The notes under the pieces: model-generated
Databases searched by the model: none
What the model was told of the DNA's origin: nothing
The model's input: the letters and a program-made list of their open reading frames with translations, nothing else
Origin: Paraspadella gotoi
Lineage: Eukaryota; Chaetognatha
Direction of reading: 5' to 3'
NCBI GenBank assembly: GCA_051294375.1
Contig: CM119265.1
Span: 1,552,654-1,616,653 of the forward strand
Length of the DNA: 64,000 bases
Made by a program: the position numbers and the translations under genes
In this document: one piece after another, positions 34,510 to 47,709 of the stretch
Position numbering within the stretch: the stretch's first letter is position 1
Layout of the letters: each line of letters begins with the position of its first letter

Positions 34510-37080
34510 ATAATTATTTATTTACATAATTATTTATTAATACAATTTCCTTTTATTTATTCATGAGGACCATATATCGAACAAAATTTAAAAGTATTTG
34601 ACAATTAAGGCCTATCGTTAAAAATCTTAAAATTTTGTCTTACTTACCTGAAAAAAAATTAAATAAGTTTTAATTTGGGATAGTGATGAAAAGCTTAAAA
34701 TCAGGTCAATTAAAGATAAGACATACCACTATCATATTCAGAAACGACCACTGAAAAATATTAACAGTATGGCTTTTTATGCTATGCAATGTAAGGTGCG
34801 CGTATAAAAATGACTAAATGATTTGAAAACATCCACAACGCCCTGTAGTTGTTTAAAATTTGTTATTGTTTCATTGCATATGAAAGTAAAAACACAGAAA
34901 AATCTTTTGGCACCTATTTTATTATTGTATCTTATATCGTTCAGACAGGGCAGGACATTAAAGTTTTGTCTCGATATAGGTCCCACTGTACTTATTAATT
35001 AATATAATTATCTTTTCTTTTTATTTATTTATTTATATTATATTAATTTGGTTTTTAAGGCGTCGATGGGGTGGAAAATTCTTGAAATCGCATCATTCGA
35101 AAAACGAAGAAATCGGTGCCCACTGTAGAGGTAATCTACTACTATTTTAGTTTTATTCTATTTCATATAATGTTAATTAAAAATGTTTTTTAATTCTCAT
35201 AATTGGTTTTTTTATCGTTTTAGAAAACATCATATGAACAACGATTAAAGTTGATGATCAACACGAGAAAATGTTGTTTTGTGCAACTTTTTTTTGGCTT
35301 GTGGTTACCAATGTTTGTTAAATATTATACCATACTTGAATAAAAAAAAAAAAAAAGAAATGATCACTAATAATTGAACTTGTTATATGTCTTTTCGATT
35401 AATTATGTTTCTGCTATTAGGAGATGAAAGAATTTTAAAAAGCTCCATACCGTGGGTAGTGATAATACGTCACTACACTGTAGCCATTTTTTTTAGGTCG
35501 CTACACGTGGTTCTCCTTGACAAGGACCTTGTACGTGAGAGTTTAAAAAAGTTAATCTATGCAAAAATTCTGTTTATTCTATCTATCTATCTACCTATCT
35601 ATCTGTTCTATCTGTTCTATCCACTGCGGCGCAAAACATTGGATGGACCGATCTTGTTGATATAAAATAAACTAACCAATTATTTGCTCGTGTTATACCT
35701 TCAGACAATTTGTTTGATATATAGAATATTAATATATAATTTTATGGATTATTAAAACTTTTTTTTACAAGAGAGAGAGAGAAAGAGTGGAGAGGATACA
35801 TTGTTTCCATATTGGAATTGGTTGAGTGCAAGGGCAAAGTGGACAGACAGTTTACTGTTGTTTTTTTTTTTTCACCGATGGCCCCTGCTGCGGCTCCTGA
35901 AAGCAGCGAACTAAAACACACGCATAAAACTTGTCTCTTTTGCTGCTTCCATCGTCGCTTTATGCGTCACTCCTTTCGTCGTCGCTCTACACGTCGCAAC
36001 TGCTTCTCATTGTTTAGTCCCTCAGCAGTCAGAGTTTTTTGTTGTAAAAGTACGTAGGGAAAGTCAACCCTAATCCTAAACCCTAATCCCTCACTCTAAT
36101 CTCTATCCCCTATCTAACCTATCCCTAACCGAAACCCTAAACAATTAATCCGTCGTTCAAATTATCGTCGTTTTTGTCGATCCCGATCCTGACTCCGTCA
36201 GACGGCAAGGGGCCATCGAAGAGCATTTCGCCAATCGATCTCTTTCCTTTCGGCATTCAGATATCAGATTTTTAGCTGAAGTGAGTTTGAGTTTGAGTGA
36301 AGTTAAATTTGACGAATAACAAATCCTTCACGAAGTAATTAATTGGTTAAATAGTGAATGAGAATGAAAATTTGTCGCGACTAACCTAAAAAAGGAGAAT
36401 AGGGATCTAAATTTAATTTATTCTTTGCCCTTTCGCAAATATTTGTAATTATATAACTTTTTTTTTATTTCTTTTCCTTAAAATTCGTATTGACAAGCAA
36501 GGCGACTGATCGATATCTGAGTCTTTTCTGTCGATGTTTCTATCGATTGCCCTCGCTCTTAGCAATGCTTAATTGCTTAATGCTTAATTGCTTAATGCTT
36601 AATGCTTAATGTGCTTAATGCTTAATTGCTTAATGCTTAATGGCTTTAATCTTCATTTCCTTCATCATAGATTTTGCGATGGCCAATGTCCCTCGATTTT
36701 AAATGACGTCAGGTGTGATTGAATTGAATTGATTTGAATTGATTGAATTGAAATGAATTGAATCGTAGATCGTACTCACAAATCAATCGTCTAAACAGAT
36801 GGTAAATTAAGAGAAGGTAACCCATTAGTTCAAATATCTCGTTACCAGGCGATGGGCAAAAAGAAGAACTTCATGAAGATCACGAATTCCACACCCAACA
36901 TTTTTCCCCATCCGACCTTGATTGCTTAGTATAGCTTAAACTTTTCACCCAGCCCAGTTTAAAATGTAGTTTTAAAAATAACTACCTATACAGTTTTATT
37001 TTAGCTATAATATCATATGTGTGCACTAAGAGTGTATATCGACGCTCCAGACAACTAACATATAAGTTAATCACATTCGT
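34510..37080. other. Block D: mostly non-coding, repeated at 55490-58030
   Basis: AT-rich DNA with short open frames (for example 35387-35665), preserved in the duplicate only as frame-shifted shadows. It contains (CTAT)n at 35575-35625, telomere-like CCCTAA repeats at 36058-36145 and a TTAATGC repeat at 36560-36655. I see no supported gene. Confidence 0.55.
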
Positions 37081-37099
37081 TGATTGAATTTAATGTCAT

Positions 37100-37430
37100 A
37101 GTCATAATCATCGTCGTCGTCGTTTTCGTCTTGTCATCGGTGTCTTCCAAGCATCGGGGCGACGCCAACTTCGCACTGTTAATGTCATCTTAGACGGCGC
37201 ACGGCGTCGCGACGCCACGACCGTCGCCGCTTAACCCTCCGGCCACTCCGCCGCCACTTTTTCGCCATCGCCCGCCACTTCAGCCATCGCCGCCATTTCA
37301 GCCATCGCCGCCACCGCACTGGCGCTCTCGTGATCGTCGTCTTAGAAGTTCGTCGCGTTTTCGTCGTCGTCGTTTTACGTCGCGTCGAAGAACCAAACGT
37401 CGATTCCACCTTCCATCCGATTTGCCGCAA
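37100..37430. repeat. Trinucleotide and GCCATCGCC low-complexity tract
   Basis: (GTC)n runs and an 18-bp repeat (GCCATCGCCGCCATTTCA). Open frames on both strands (cleanest in the duplicate at 58053-58557) encode Asp, Arg, Ala or Ser runs. A minus-strand start MEGGIDVWFFDDDE is visible in the duplicate, but every frame is low complexity. Coding status is undecided. Confidence 0.5.
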
Positions 37431-37470
37431 ATTTCCTCACGCGACCAAAAACCGCTCCTCTTCTCTCACT

Positions 37471-37502
<32 letters not shown>

Positions 37503-37613
37503 GTCTCTCTCTTCTCTCTCTCTCTCTCTCTCTCTCTAGAGAAATAAGGTAGCTTTAAAGGCTCAAGGTGCCTAAAGCCGCAAGTAATTAATATTGTCTA
37601 TTGTCTCTCTCTC

Positions 37614-37670
<57 letters not shown>

Positions 37671-38176
37671 TCCACCCGTATGAAGTCACCGCGCGCGTCA
37701 TCGTCGCCGCGATCGACTCTCTCTCCCTCTCTCCTCTTCTCTCCTCTCTCTCCTATCTCTTGTAATTCTCCCCCTTTTTCTCTCCTTCCTCCCTTTCATA
37801 CTTTTCTCCCATATATTAAGACCCGACACGATTAACGGAACAAATTCCAAACAAATTTTCTTCTCAATTTTTTTTTTTCGTTCCCGAATTAATTTTCCTG
37901 AATTGAAAAAAAAAAATATCTCTGATTTATTCAATATTTCGCTCTTTCTGCTATTTCGTCACTCAATTCTCTTCTCACACTCGCTTTCAAACTAAACTTC
38001 TCTCTCTCAGACTAAATTTCTTTTCTCGCTCGCAATCAATTAAAAACAATTAACTCTCTTTCATAAAACGCTCGCTATTTTAACGAGTAAACTGAAGGAA
38101 ACTTTTTCGTCGCGCTGCTCGAAACTCTTCTCATTCGCCTCCGCCACAAATTTCATTCCCCAACGCCTCCTCCACA

Positions 38177-38500
38177 ATGTCGAACCAAGGCAGCGAAACC
38201 TCCTCCGACGGGCATCCGACGAGCATTCCCCCTCGAGGAGCTTGGCCCGACGTCGAGACCAAGGAGGGAGAGGTCAGCTTTCTCCTTCACCAGCAGGAAA
38301 GCTTTGGAGAGGGGTCTTCGAGTAAAAGCCTTACATCAACAGGCGCAGAAGGAAAGCCTAGGCCAAGCGCCTGCAGGTCACAGCGGACAGGTCAATTATG
38401 GTTCCAGAATCGTCGTCGGCGGGGAACCTCCCTCAGAAGCAGGCTTCCAAGTTATCTTCGTTGTGACTTCGTTGTCGTCGTCGTCGTTTTTTTAAAATAA
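38177..38500 (+). pseudogene. Frame-broken copy of the homeodomain gene
   Basis: The same gene as 53302-53619 on the opposite strand. It begins MSNQGSET in a CACAATG context and retains LWFQNRRRRG near the end, but several one-base indels scramble the first helices. The intact copy argues that this is assembly noise and not decay. Its ATG may or may not be real: the intact copy has AAG there. Confidence 0.6.
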
Positions 38501-39119
38501 AAATTATTATGAAAGTACGATAACTATTTTATAAAAGCGTGCGATCATAGTAGTTTGAAATTTAGATATGGCTTCTCATCTTGAAATAGCTTTGAAATTT
38601 TTATATTACATTTGGATTCAAGTATTTTTTGTTTGAGTAATTTCCACTTATTATGATTTACTGAATATGCAAATGAGATTTAGTACTCATATAATATCCA
38701 AAATACTATACTAGAAATGCTTTAATCTAATTTCACATCTGCAGTAAATAATATTGAAGATGAAATTCATAAAAATCTTTGAATCAATAAAAAACGTGTG
38801 AATCAAAAGACCTTTTAATGAGAACTATATCTTAATTTAATACAAATAAAATAAAATCTTTTACAACTATGATTGGAAAAAATTGTAACAATTTCCTAAT
38901 TATAAACAATTTGTAACATTTTTTCTTTTGTCTTTCTTTTATTTCTTCCTGCCTTTTCTGAATCGTTTTAAAAACGCAGTTTCAGGCTCAGTCTGTAGTG
39001 ACTGCACAGCGGTTCCTCTCTCTCTCTCTGTATACGATTTTTTGACGTGATCAGTATCGTTTTTTTGAAAAATTTTGATATTTTTTCCTCTAAAAACTTT
39101 TATTATCGCCATTTTATTC

Positions 39120-39860
39120 TGCGCTCTTTTTTCAATAAATCACATCATACAATCCCGCCGAAGTTGTGCCTCCGCGGTACCGCCGTCTCGAATGTTCCCT
39201 ATCTCATCTGCGCAGCAGCTGCCGCCGTCTCGTGCTGACCCCACTCTTAGCAGACACGCAGCTGTCTACTACCCGACGACGGCCGGAATACTATCCTCGA
39301 CCATATCATCTTCACAACACCCAATTAGCGGCGCCAGTCTTTCTTCGTCTACCGCGCCCAAATTCGACCCACAGCTCTGATCCGGCGGCGCCGCATTTCA
39401 CGCAGTCACGAAACCGGCGCCAATCAAAGCCGTTTCACAGACGCTTAGACGCCGCAGCTTCCTCCCGCGGGAAATTGAACTCTTTAAAGACAAGCGGAGC
39501 AAGCAGAGCCAGCGGAGCAAGCAGAGCAGCTAAAATCGCTCAACAAATATGCAAGGCTACCAGCAGCAGATCCACCAATTGGCCCAACAATATACAGATC
39601 ATTCTGCGCAAATGCAGAGGACGGTCTGAGTGCGCTATTCAGCCACGGCAGATGCAGCAAAGGGCTCCTCGTCTGCGCAATGGAATGACGTATCCGTCCA
39701 CGATGCCAAGGCTCTCCAACGCCGACGACCCCGTCAGCCCACAGGCTCACCCAAAATTACTTCAACTTCAGCGACTATGGCTCAATCGTTCCTCACTCGA
39801 GATTCACCAACCGTGGGCAGTGAACCTTGTGAACGGTTGGGATTCTGAGATGTGATGAAA
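39120..39860 (+). other. Rearranged counterpart of the low-complexity exon
   Basis: It shares the CATACAATCCCGCCGAAG start and the TTCAGCGACTATGG to GGTTGGGA end with 51694-52154 (inverted). Between these it carries about 480 bp not found there, with Gln-rich (YQQQIHQLAQQY) and Ser/Thr-rich open pieces. No single frame is open throughout. Confidence 0.4.
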
Positions 39861-40865
39861 TTACAGCGACTCTTTTATAGACCCTCTTTTCTCGAATAGA
39901 CGTGTTATCACACATGTGATCTATCTGTTATGTAATGATATTTTGATAATCTCCACCTTTTCATCATTGATTGATGATAATGATAGCGTTGAGTTCTTGT
40001 CACTTTTATTGTTTATATTATATTCACATGTTCATGTTCATTTTTGAATAAAAAGCACAGATCTCACTTATCTATCTTATATTAATTAAACAGTTTTACT
40101 TGTTATTTTCGAGTTATTTTAAAATGAAAGCAATATCTTAGTCGACGATCGTCATTTTTGGACGAGATTTGTTTTTCCAGTTTATTTTATTTTTTTTAAT
40201 CCAGTGTAATTAAAAGTTATAACTTGTCACTTAGTCTTAGCTGATTTTTCGCTGCTTTTACATTCACAGATCCATTCGTTTCTTTGTTTTAGTTTTTCCA
40301 GATTTCAATTTAGTTTAATAAAAGAAGTTTTCAGAAAAAGTATATTTTCCTTTCATATATTTCGCTTTAGTACTAGAGAACCAATTGAAATAACTTCCAA
40401 GTTATCACCATTCAGATAGATCTGACTCAAACAGTTTCCCAATTGTTAAAACGATATACGAACTCATTTCCACTCAGACGATTCCATCGAAACTTTATTT
40501 CCAGTTTAATCACACACTTTCCTACCCACATACAAAATTTTAAGTCAATTGCCCCATTCACTCATGAGTAATTGACGTTCAAATATGAAATATATTTTTT
40601 TGGTTTTTCCATTTCAACTCATTTCCACTCGCACGATCATCGAAACTTCATATCCAGCTCAATCACACATACAAAATTTCATTTTAATCCACCATCCAAT
40701 CACGAGCAATTGGAGTTTTTTGCCAAATTGGGACGGACAGACGGACGGAGGACGGACATCGTTTTTTTTGCATAAATTTTCATAATTTGATATTCTGAAA
40801 TCATATAAGTGAATGCCCGACAAGATTGTGGGGCGGACCGACGGACCGACAAAGCGAATTATAGA

Positions 40866-40894
40866 GTCGGGATCTGCTGATAAGCAGATCCGAC
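40866..40894. other. Short perfect hairpin in a repeat
   Basis: GGATCTGCTGATAAGCAGATCC forms a nine-pair stem with a GATA loop, extended by GTC/GAC with one bulge. It is next to (CGGA)n and is followed by CTAA. It is repeated at about 45385-45413 and 50245-50275. Confidence 0.6.
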
Positions 40895-41473
40895 TAAAAA
40901 GAAGCTAAAAACTCATCCACAAAATAAGAAAAAAGAAAAGAAATTAAGCAAAATCGACAAAAACTTTCCCTGACTATTCCCGGACAAATGAGCAATTGAC
41001 CATGGCCGCCAAAACTACTGGCTTCCTTCCCGTCCATCAACGCCGGCCGACGAGGACGACAAAGAAACGCCGCTGACTCTTAGACCGACGGCCGCCGGAA
41101 CCCAAGGCGCCGGACGTGACGAGGCTTTCCACGACGCGGTCCGCCGCAACATCAAACGTTTTATGACAAGTGAACACAATGACCAAGAACCGCAGACAAC
41201 ATATCAGTAACCCAACAAATCTCCTTTTATTATTAATAACTAATGCTATCAAAAAAGGAAAAGTACTGAATGAAAAAATATCAATTAATGAAAGAAGTGC
41301 TGAAAGAAGTAAGATTAAAAATTTCAAAGTTGAACTGAGTCAAAAAATTCAAAGTGCTCGACCGACGAAATCAAAAAATGTGTATTTTCTTATGATAAAA
41401 ATTCTCGGTTGTTATTCGCAGTTTATGAGTTAATTGAACGATAACAGTTTTTGACTTTTATATTTTGATAATT

Positions 41474-42961
41474 CACTCAGTCGGTCAGTCGGTCGGTCTG
41501 CAAAGAATTCGCCTCTTGTTCGTTGATTATTTGTTAATGTTAAGACAGGAAAAAACCTCAAATCTAAGGACTGCTGAAACTATAAGGAATAAAAGAATCG
41601 ATGCAGTGCATGTCATTTTATGTCATATCATGTGATCAAAGGGAAATACACATGAAAATAACGTCACAGCGGCGCAACCCATTGAAATCATTTGTTGGGA
41701 GGGCTTGGTACAAGATTATACTATTTTTTAGCTACTAGCTACTAGCTACAAGAGAGACAGAATATTAAGAAAAAGGGGAAAAATAAAAAAAAAAGAAAAA
41801 AAAAAGAAAGAAAGAAAGAAACAGAGAACGAAATAAAGTTAGAAAAATAGAAAGATAGAAAGACAGAAAGAAAAGATAGAAGATAAAGGCGAAAAAGAAA
41901 GAAAGTAATGCGAATGAAAAGAGAAGAAAGATATGAAGATAATTGAAAGTAAAGAAATACTTTTCACGAATCCAAAATTTGCTTATCTTAAGTTTGAAAA
42001 CAAAACTTATCTTCTCGTTTAAAATAAAATAAATACTTTTATTGGCGACTGAATTTGAAGCAGCGACACAGAATTGAAGCCGGTTGGGGGGGGGGGCAAT
42101 TAGTTCGAGTTCATTCGGCTCTCCATCCCTAAAGCGCCACATTTCTGTTGTTAACCCCTAAAAAATTAATTTTAACCTTAATCCCTAAACCTTAATCCCT
42201 AACTTAATCCCTAAACCTTAATCCCCTAACCTATCCCTAAACTTAATTCCCTAACCTTAATCCTAACTTAATCCCTAACCTTAATCCTAACCTTATCCTA
42301 ACCTTAATCCCTAACCTTAATCCTAACCTAATCCCTAACTTAATCCCTAACCTAATCCCTAACTTAATTTCCTACCTTAATCCCTAACCTAATCCTAACT
42401 TAATCCCTAACCTAATCCCTAACCTAATCCCTAACCTTAATCCCTAAACTTAATTCCTAACCTTAATCCTAACCTAATCCTAACCTTAATCCCTAACCTT
42501 AATCCCTAACCTTAATCCCTAAACTTAATCCATAACCTTAGATCCTAACCACTAATCTTTAAGCCAATAAACTATCTTAATTTAGATTTAAGATGAAAGG
42601 GCGTTCCGAGAAATAAGCCCGTTTTATTCTTGGCGGAGAAAAATATCGGAATTTATAAAAACAAGAAGGGTGATTCAAATGTGTTGCGCCACAGTGACTT
42701 CCTTATCACTTGTATTTCTCGTGACTTGACATACGTGACATGACGTGACATAACATTACACGATTAATAATCTTTACCCTGTATTTATGACACTCTTCAT
42801 ATTTAATTCTATTTAGTTTTTAAGACTTTCCGAAGGCGGCGCTTGCAGTCACTTAGATTTGAGGTTCTTTTTCTGTCTTAACAAAAGAGCAACCAACTAT
42901 AGGAAATTATATGCATTTAAGTAAGTGGAACAGACCTACAGATCGACAGACCGACCGAGTG
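41474..42961. mobile_element. 1.5-kb TIR element carrying TTAGGG-like repeats
   Basis: Left end 41474-41725 and right end 42655-42961 are diverged inverted copies. Both start CACTC(A/G)GTCGGTC at the outside. They share TTAAGACAG, CCTCAAATCTAAG, repeated ATGTCA motifs and TGGCGCAAC-type sequence in the same order. The inside holds (GAAA)-type tracts, three TAGCTAC units, a G9 run and the CCTAA array, with no transposase frame. Copies are at 43150-44800 and 47830-49640. No target-site duplication is clear. Confidence 0.6.
42165..42560. repeat. Degenerate telomere-like minisatellite
   Basis: About 30 imperfect units of CCTTAATCCCTAA (TTAGGGATTAAGG on the other strand). The inverted copies are 43525-44100 and 48285-48900. 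The alternating ATTAAGG makes this an interstitial satellite and not a true telomere. Confidence 0.85.
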
Positions 42962-43087
42962 TGCCGCGGCGCAACAAAAAATGGGGAGAGGGTGGTCGAG
43001 ACGGAATACGAAAGGGAAGGCTGGGGTAGGGAAAGGAGGGAGGGAGGAGGGGGAGAATGGGGAGGAAAGAAAGAAAAACATCCAGGG

Positions 43088-43112
43088 NNNNNNNNNNNNN
43101 NNNNNNNNNNNN
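43088..43112. other. 25-N gap at the centre of a 6.2-kb palindrome
   Basis: Left arm 40008-43087 and right arm 43113-46264 are inverted copies that differ only at scattered bases. The gap sits at the symmetry point. Confidence 0.9.
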
Positions 43113-45109
43113 TCCGTCTCGACCACCCTCTCCCCATTTTTTGTTGCGCCGCGAGCACTCGGTCGGTCTGTCGATCTGTAGGTCTGTTCCACTTACTTAA
43201 ATGCATATAATTTCCCTATAGTTGGTTGCTCTTTTGTTAAGACAGAAAAAGAACCTCAAATCTAAGTGACTGCAAGCGCCGCCTTCAGGAATCTTAAAAC
43301 TAAATAGAATTAAATAGAATTATGTAGTAATGTTATGTCACGTCATGTCACGTCATGTCAAGTCACGAGAAATACAAGTGATAATGAAGTCACTGTGGCG
43401 CAACACATTTGAATCACCCTTCTTGTTTTTATGAAATTCCGATATTTTTCTCCGCCAAGAATAAAACGGGCCTTATTTTCTCGGAACGCCCCTTTTCATC
43501 TTAAATTCGAAATTAAGATTATTATTGGCTTAAAGATTACGGGTTAGGGATTAAGGTTAAGGATTAAGTTTAGGGATTAAGGTTAGGGATTAAGTTTGAT
43601 TGGATTAAGGTTAAGGATTAAGTTAGGTTAGGTTAGGGATTAAGGTTAGGGATTAAGTTTATGGATTGAGAGGTTAGGATTAAGTTTAGGGATTAAGGTT
43701 AGGGATTAAGGTTAGGGATTTTAAGTTTATTGGATTAAGGTTAGGGATTAAGTTTAGGGATTAAGGTTAGGGATTAAGTTTAGGGATTAATGTTTGGGAT
43801 TAAGTTATGGATTAAGGTTAGGGATTAAGTTTAGGATTAAGGTTAGGGATTAAGGTTAGGGATTAAGTTTAGGAATTAAGGTTAGGGATTTAAGGTTAGG
43901 GATCAAGGTTAGGGATTAGTTTAGGGATTTAAGGTTAGGGATTAAGTTTAGGATTAAGGGTTTAGGGATTAAGGTTAGGATTAAAGGTTAGGGATTAAGG
44001 TTAGGGATTAAGATTAGGATTAAGGTTAAGGATTAAGGTTAGGGATCAAGGTTAGGGATTAAGGTTAAATATTAAAGTTAAAATTAATTTTTTAGGGATT
44101 AACAAACAGAAATGTGGCGCTTTAGGGATGGAGAGCCGAATGAACTCGAACTAATTGACCCCCCCCCCCAACCGGCTTCAATTCTGTGTCGCTGCTTCAA
44201 AATTCAGTCGCCAATAAAAGTATTTATTTTATTTTAAACGAGAAGATAAGTTTTGTTTCAAACTTAAGATAAGCAAATTTTGGATTCGTGAAAAGTATTT
44301 CTTTACTTTCAATTATCTTCATATCTTTCTTCTCTTTTCATTCGGACATTACTTTCTTCTTTTTCGCCTTTTTTATTACCTTCCTTTCTTTCTATCTTTC
44401 TTTCTGTCTTTCTATCTTTCTATTTTTCTAACTTTATTTCGTTCTCTGTTTCTTTCTTTCTTTCTTTTTTTTTCTTTTTTTTTTCTTTATTTTTCCCCCT
44501 TTTTCTTAAATATTCTGTCTCTCTTGTAGCTAGTAGCTAGTAGCTAAAAAATAGTATAATCTTGTACCAAGCCCTCCCAACAAATGATTTCAATGGGTTG
44601 CGCCGCTGTGACGTTATTTTCATGTGTATTTCCCTTTGATCACATGATATGACATAAAATGACATGCACTGCATCGATTCTTTTATTCCTTATAGTTTCA
44701 GCAGTCCCTTAGATTTGAGGTTTTTTCCTGTCTTAACATTAACAAATAATCAACGAACAAGAGGCGAATTCTTTGCAGACCGACCGACTGACCGACTGAG
44801 TGAATTATCAAAATATAAAAGTCAAAAACTTTTATTGTTCAATTAACTCATAAACTGCGAATAACAACCGAGAATTTTTATCATAAGAAAATACACATTT
44901 TTTGATTTCGTCGGTCGAGCACTTTGAATTTTTTGGACTCAGTTCAACTTTGAAATTTTTAATCTTACTTCTTTCAGCACTTCTTTCATTAATTGATATT
45001 TTTCATTCATTACTTTTCCTTTTTTGATAGCATTAGTTATTAATAATAAAAGGAGATTTGTTGGGTTACTGATATGTTGTCTGCGGTTCTTGGTCATTGT
45101 GTTCACTTG

Positions 45110-45274
45110 TCATAAAACGTTTGATGTTGCGGCGGACCGCGTCGTGGAAAGCCTCGTCACGTCCGGCGCCTTGGGTTCCGGCGGCGTCGGTCTAAGAGTC
45201 AGCGGCGTTTCTTTGTCGTCCTCGTCGGCCGGCGTTGATGGACGGGAAGGAAGCCAGTAGTTTTTGGCGGCCAT
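45110..45274 (-). CDS. Small open frame, 54 residues, unknown
   Basis: ATG in GACCATGGCC context, MAAKNYWLPSRPSTPADE followed by Pro/Thr-rich sequence, ending ATSNVL. The block E copy (40983-41165, plus strand) has one A fewer after GCCGCC and one base more downstream, so only this copy is open. The sequence is GC-richer than its surroundings. No family is recognised; it could be a first exon or chance. Confidence 0.35.
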   Translation of the reverse strand: MAAKNYWLPSRPSTPADEDDKETPLTLRPTPPEPKAPDVTRLSTTRSAATSNVL

Positions 45275-46264
45275 GGTCAATTGCTCATTTGTCCGGGAAT
45301 AGTCAGGGAAAGTTGTTTGTCGATTTTGCTTAATTTCTTTTCTTTTTTCTTATTTTGTGGATGAGTTTTTAGCTTCTTTTTAGTCGGATCTGCTTATCAG
45401 CAGATCCCGACTCTATAATTCGCTTTGTCGGTCCGTCGGTCCGCCCCCACAATCTTGTCGGGCATTCACTTATATGATTTCAGAATATCAAATTATGACA
45501 AATTATGCAAAAAAACGATGTCCGTCCCTCCGTCCGTCTGTCCGTCCCAATTTGGCAAAAAACTCCAATTGCTCGTGATTGGATGGATGGATTAAAATGA
45601 AATTTTGTATGTGTGATTGAGCTGGATATGAAGTTTCGATGGAATCGTGCGAGTGGAAATGAGTTGAAATGGAAAAACCAAAAAAATATATTTCACTATT
45701 TGAACGTCAATTACTCATGAGTGAATGGGGCAATTGACTTAAAATTTTGTATGTGGGTAGGAAAGTGTGTGATTAAACTGGAAATAAAGTTTCGATGGAA
45801 TCGTCTGAGTGGAAATGAGTTCGTATATCGTTTTAACAATTGGGAAAACTGTTTGAGTCAGATCTATCTGAATGGTGATAACTTGGAAGTTATTTCAATT
45901 GGTTTCTCTAGTACTAAGCGAAATATATGAAAGGAAAATATAACTTTTTCTGAAAACTTCTTTTATTAAACTAAATTGAAATCTGGAAAAACTAAAACAA
46001 AGAAACGAATGGATCTGTGAATGTAAAAGCAGCGAAAAATCAGCTAAGACTAAGTGACAAGTAATAAACTTTTAATTACACTGGATTAAAAAAATAAAGA
46101 AAAACCAAATCCGCCAAAAATGAGCGTCGTTCGACTAAGATATTGCTTTCATTTTAAAAATTAATGGAAAATAACAAGTTGTTTAATTAATATAAGATAG
46201 ATAAGTGAGATCTGTGCTTTTAATTCAAAAATGAACATGAACATGTGAATATAAATATAAACAA

Positions 46265-46289
46265 NNNNNNNNNNNNNNNNNNNNNNNNN
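46265..46289. other. 25-N assembly gap
   Basis: Joins the end of the inverted block E copy to a partial, noisy copy of block C. Confidence 0.95.
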
Positions 46290-47646
46290 CGACGGGACCA
46301 TGTCGGCCTTGTTGATGTGATCGCTCGTCTCCTTCACGAATCATCAGAAAACCGACCAATCACAGACCTTATTTCAACCTATAGACCGACCAATGGAACC
46401 GACAGAGAGACTCAGGGGTCGATGGCCGAGATTGTCGGGATCTCGAGAGATTCTCTCAACATCCAACCTCAAGAAGGCAATCTTCTTCTTCAATTAAATA
46501 TTTGTCATCACCTTTGAAGTAACCTTTGTCATTCGTGTCGTCGATTACATTCGCCATCATCCTTAAATCATTGTCCGTCATTAATAAAAACTATGTTCAA
46601 CCCTCGTCATTTTATTAAACTTCTACGATATAATATAATATTTCTTGATTAGGGTTTAGGCTTTGTCGTCGCGCATATGCATATGCATAAGTTTCGCCCC
46701 GCCTGAAAGCACGGTGGCTCACTGAGTAAAGCCATCGGACCACTAGGTAGCCGGGTCAATCCCAGCCCGGTACCATTCATCCACAGCTTAACCAGATAAA
46801 TCCACTGACCTGTGAGGGCGCAACGCTGACGTTCAATTTCATGCCAATTGAAAATAGGAAATCTGGATTCTGTCTTGCCTCAAATAAGGCTTGCGTCCTT
46901 TGGAACCCATTGTCCTTTCCATCTCAGTGGCTGGACAATGGAGTGCTGGAGAATTTGGTCCCGGTTGTTGAGGTCGATCGGCTTCAAGTAAGGCGGCGGG
47001 CTTTGTGATAATCATATTGTTAATGGGGTCACATTTTGATCGTTACAAATCGTATCTCTCTCTTTTTCTCTCTACTATTCTAATCTATCTCTTGGACTTA
47101 CTTGGACATGCCGCTTCTGACGGCAATTAATTGAGGACAGCGCCGAAAAAGACAGAAGACTCAACATTTTCGTCGATGAAGAAAAAAAGAGTCGCCTGAT
47201 TAAAAACAAAAAAAGAAAAAAGTTAGTATATATTCTCTACTATTTACTATTACTAATTATATTGTGATTTCTTCATTTACCTATTATTACTATTAACTGA
47301 CACACAAAAGGTTTAATTCTTTTCTTTGCAACAGGCCAAAGTAATGAGGAACAACAGATATCGAGATAAGACGGACAGACGTGCGTGAGTGAGTCCAACT
47401 AATAGTCTAAAATATTATTTTAAGGTCACCAACATTACAATTTATACTTTCTATCTATAATTTCTCGATCGAGTATGTATATTTTGTAATACAAAGTGAA
47501 AGTTAAGCTTTAAAGAGACTCACCGATAGAAGACCTGAAAGGAATAAAAGAAAATATTGACCAGAGAAAATAGAATTAGATTCTTTTGACGACTCGGGGG
47601 ATTTTCTCTTCTTCCTTTTTATACATTATTTATATTCCTTATCTCT

Positions 47647-47705
<59 letters not shown>
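46290..47705 (-). pseudogene. Partial noisy copy of block C (secreted-protein gene 5' half)
   Basis: Corresponds to 32548-33890. It contains the signal-peptide exon (about 47102-47167, with insertions) and the middle exon (about 46822-47002, frame-broken). The third coding exon lies beyond the gap and is absent. Indels are frequent throughout. Confidence 0.65.

Positions 47706-47709
<4 letters not shown>

Noticed and set aside
38177-38500. Homeobox pseudogene formed by decay
   Set aside because: An intact copy exists at 53302-53619 and the differences are single-base indels like those across other noisy blocks.
42165-42560. A true telomere or chromosome end
   Set aside because: The units are degenerate and alternate with ATTAAGG, the array is interstitial, and it lies inside a TIR element with inverted copies nearby.
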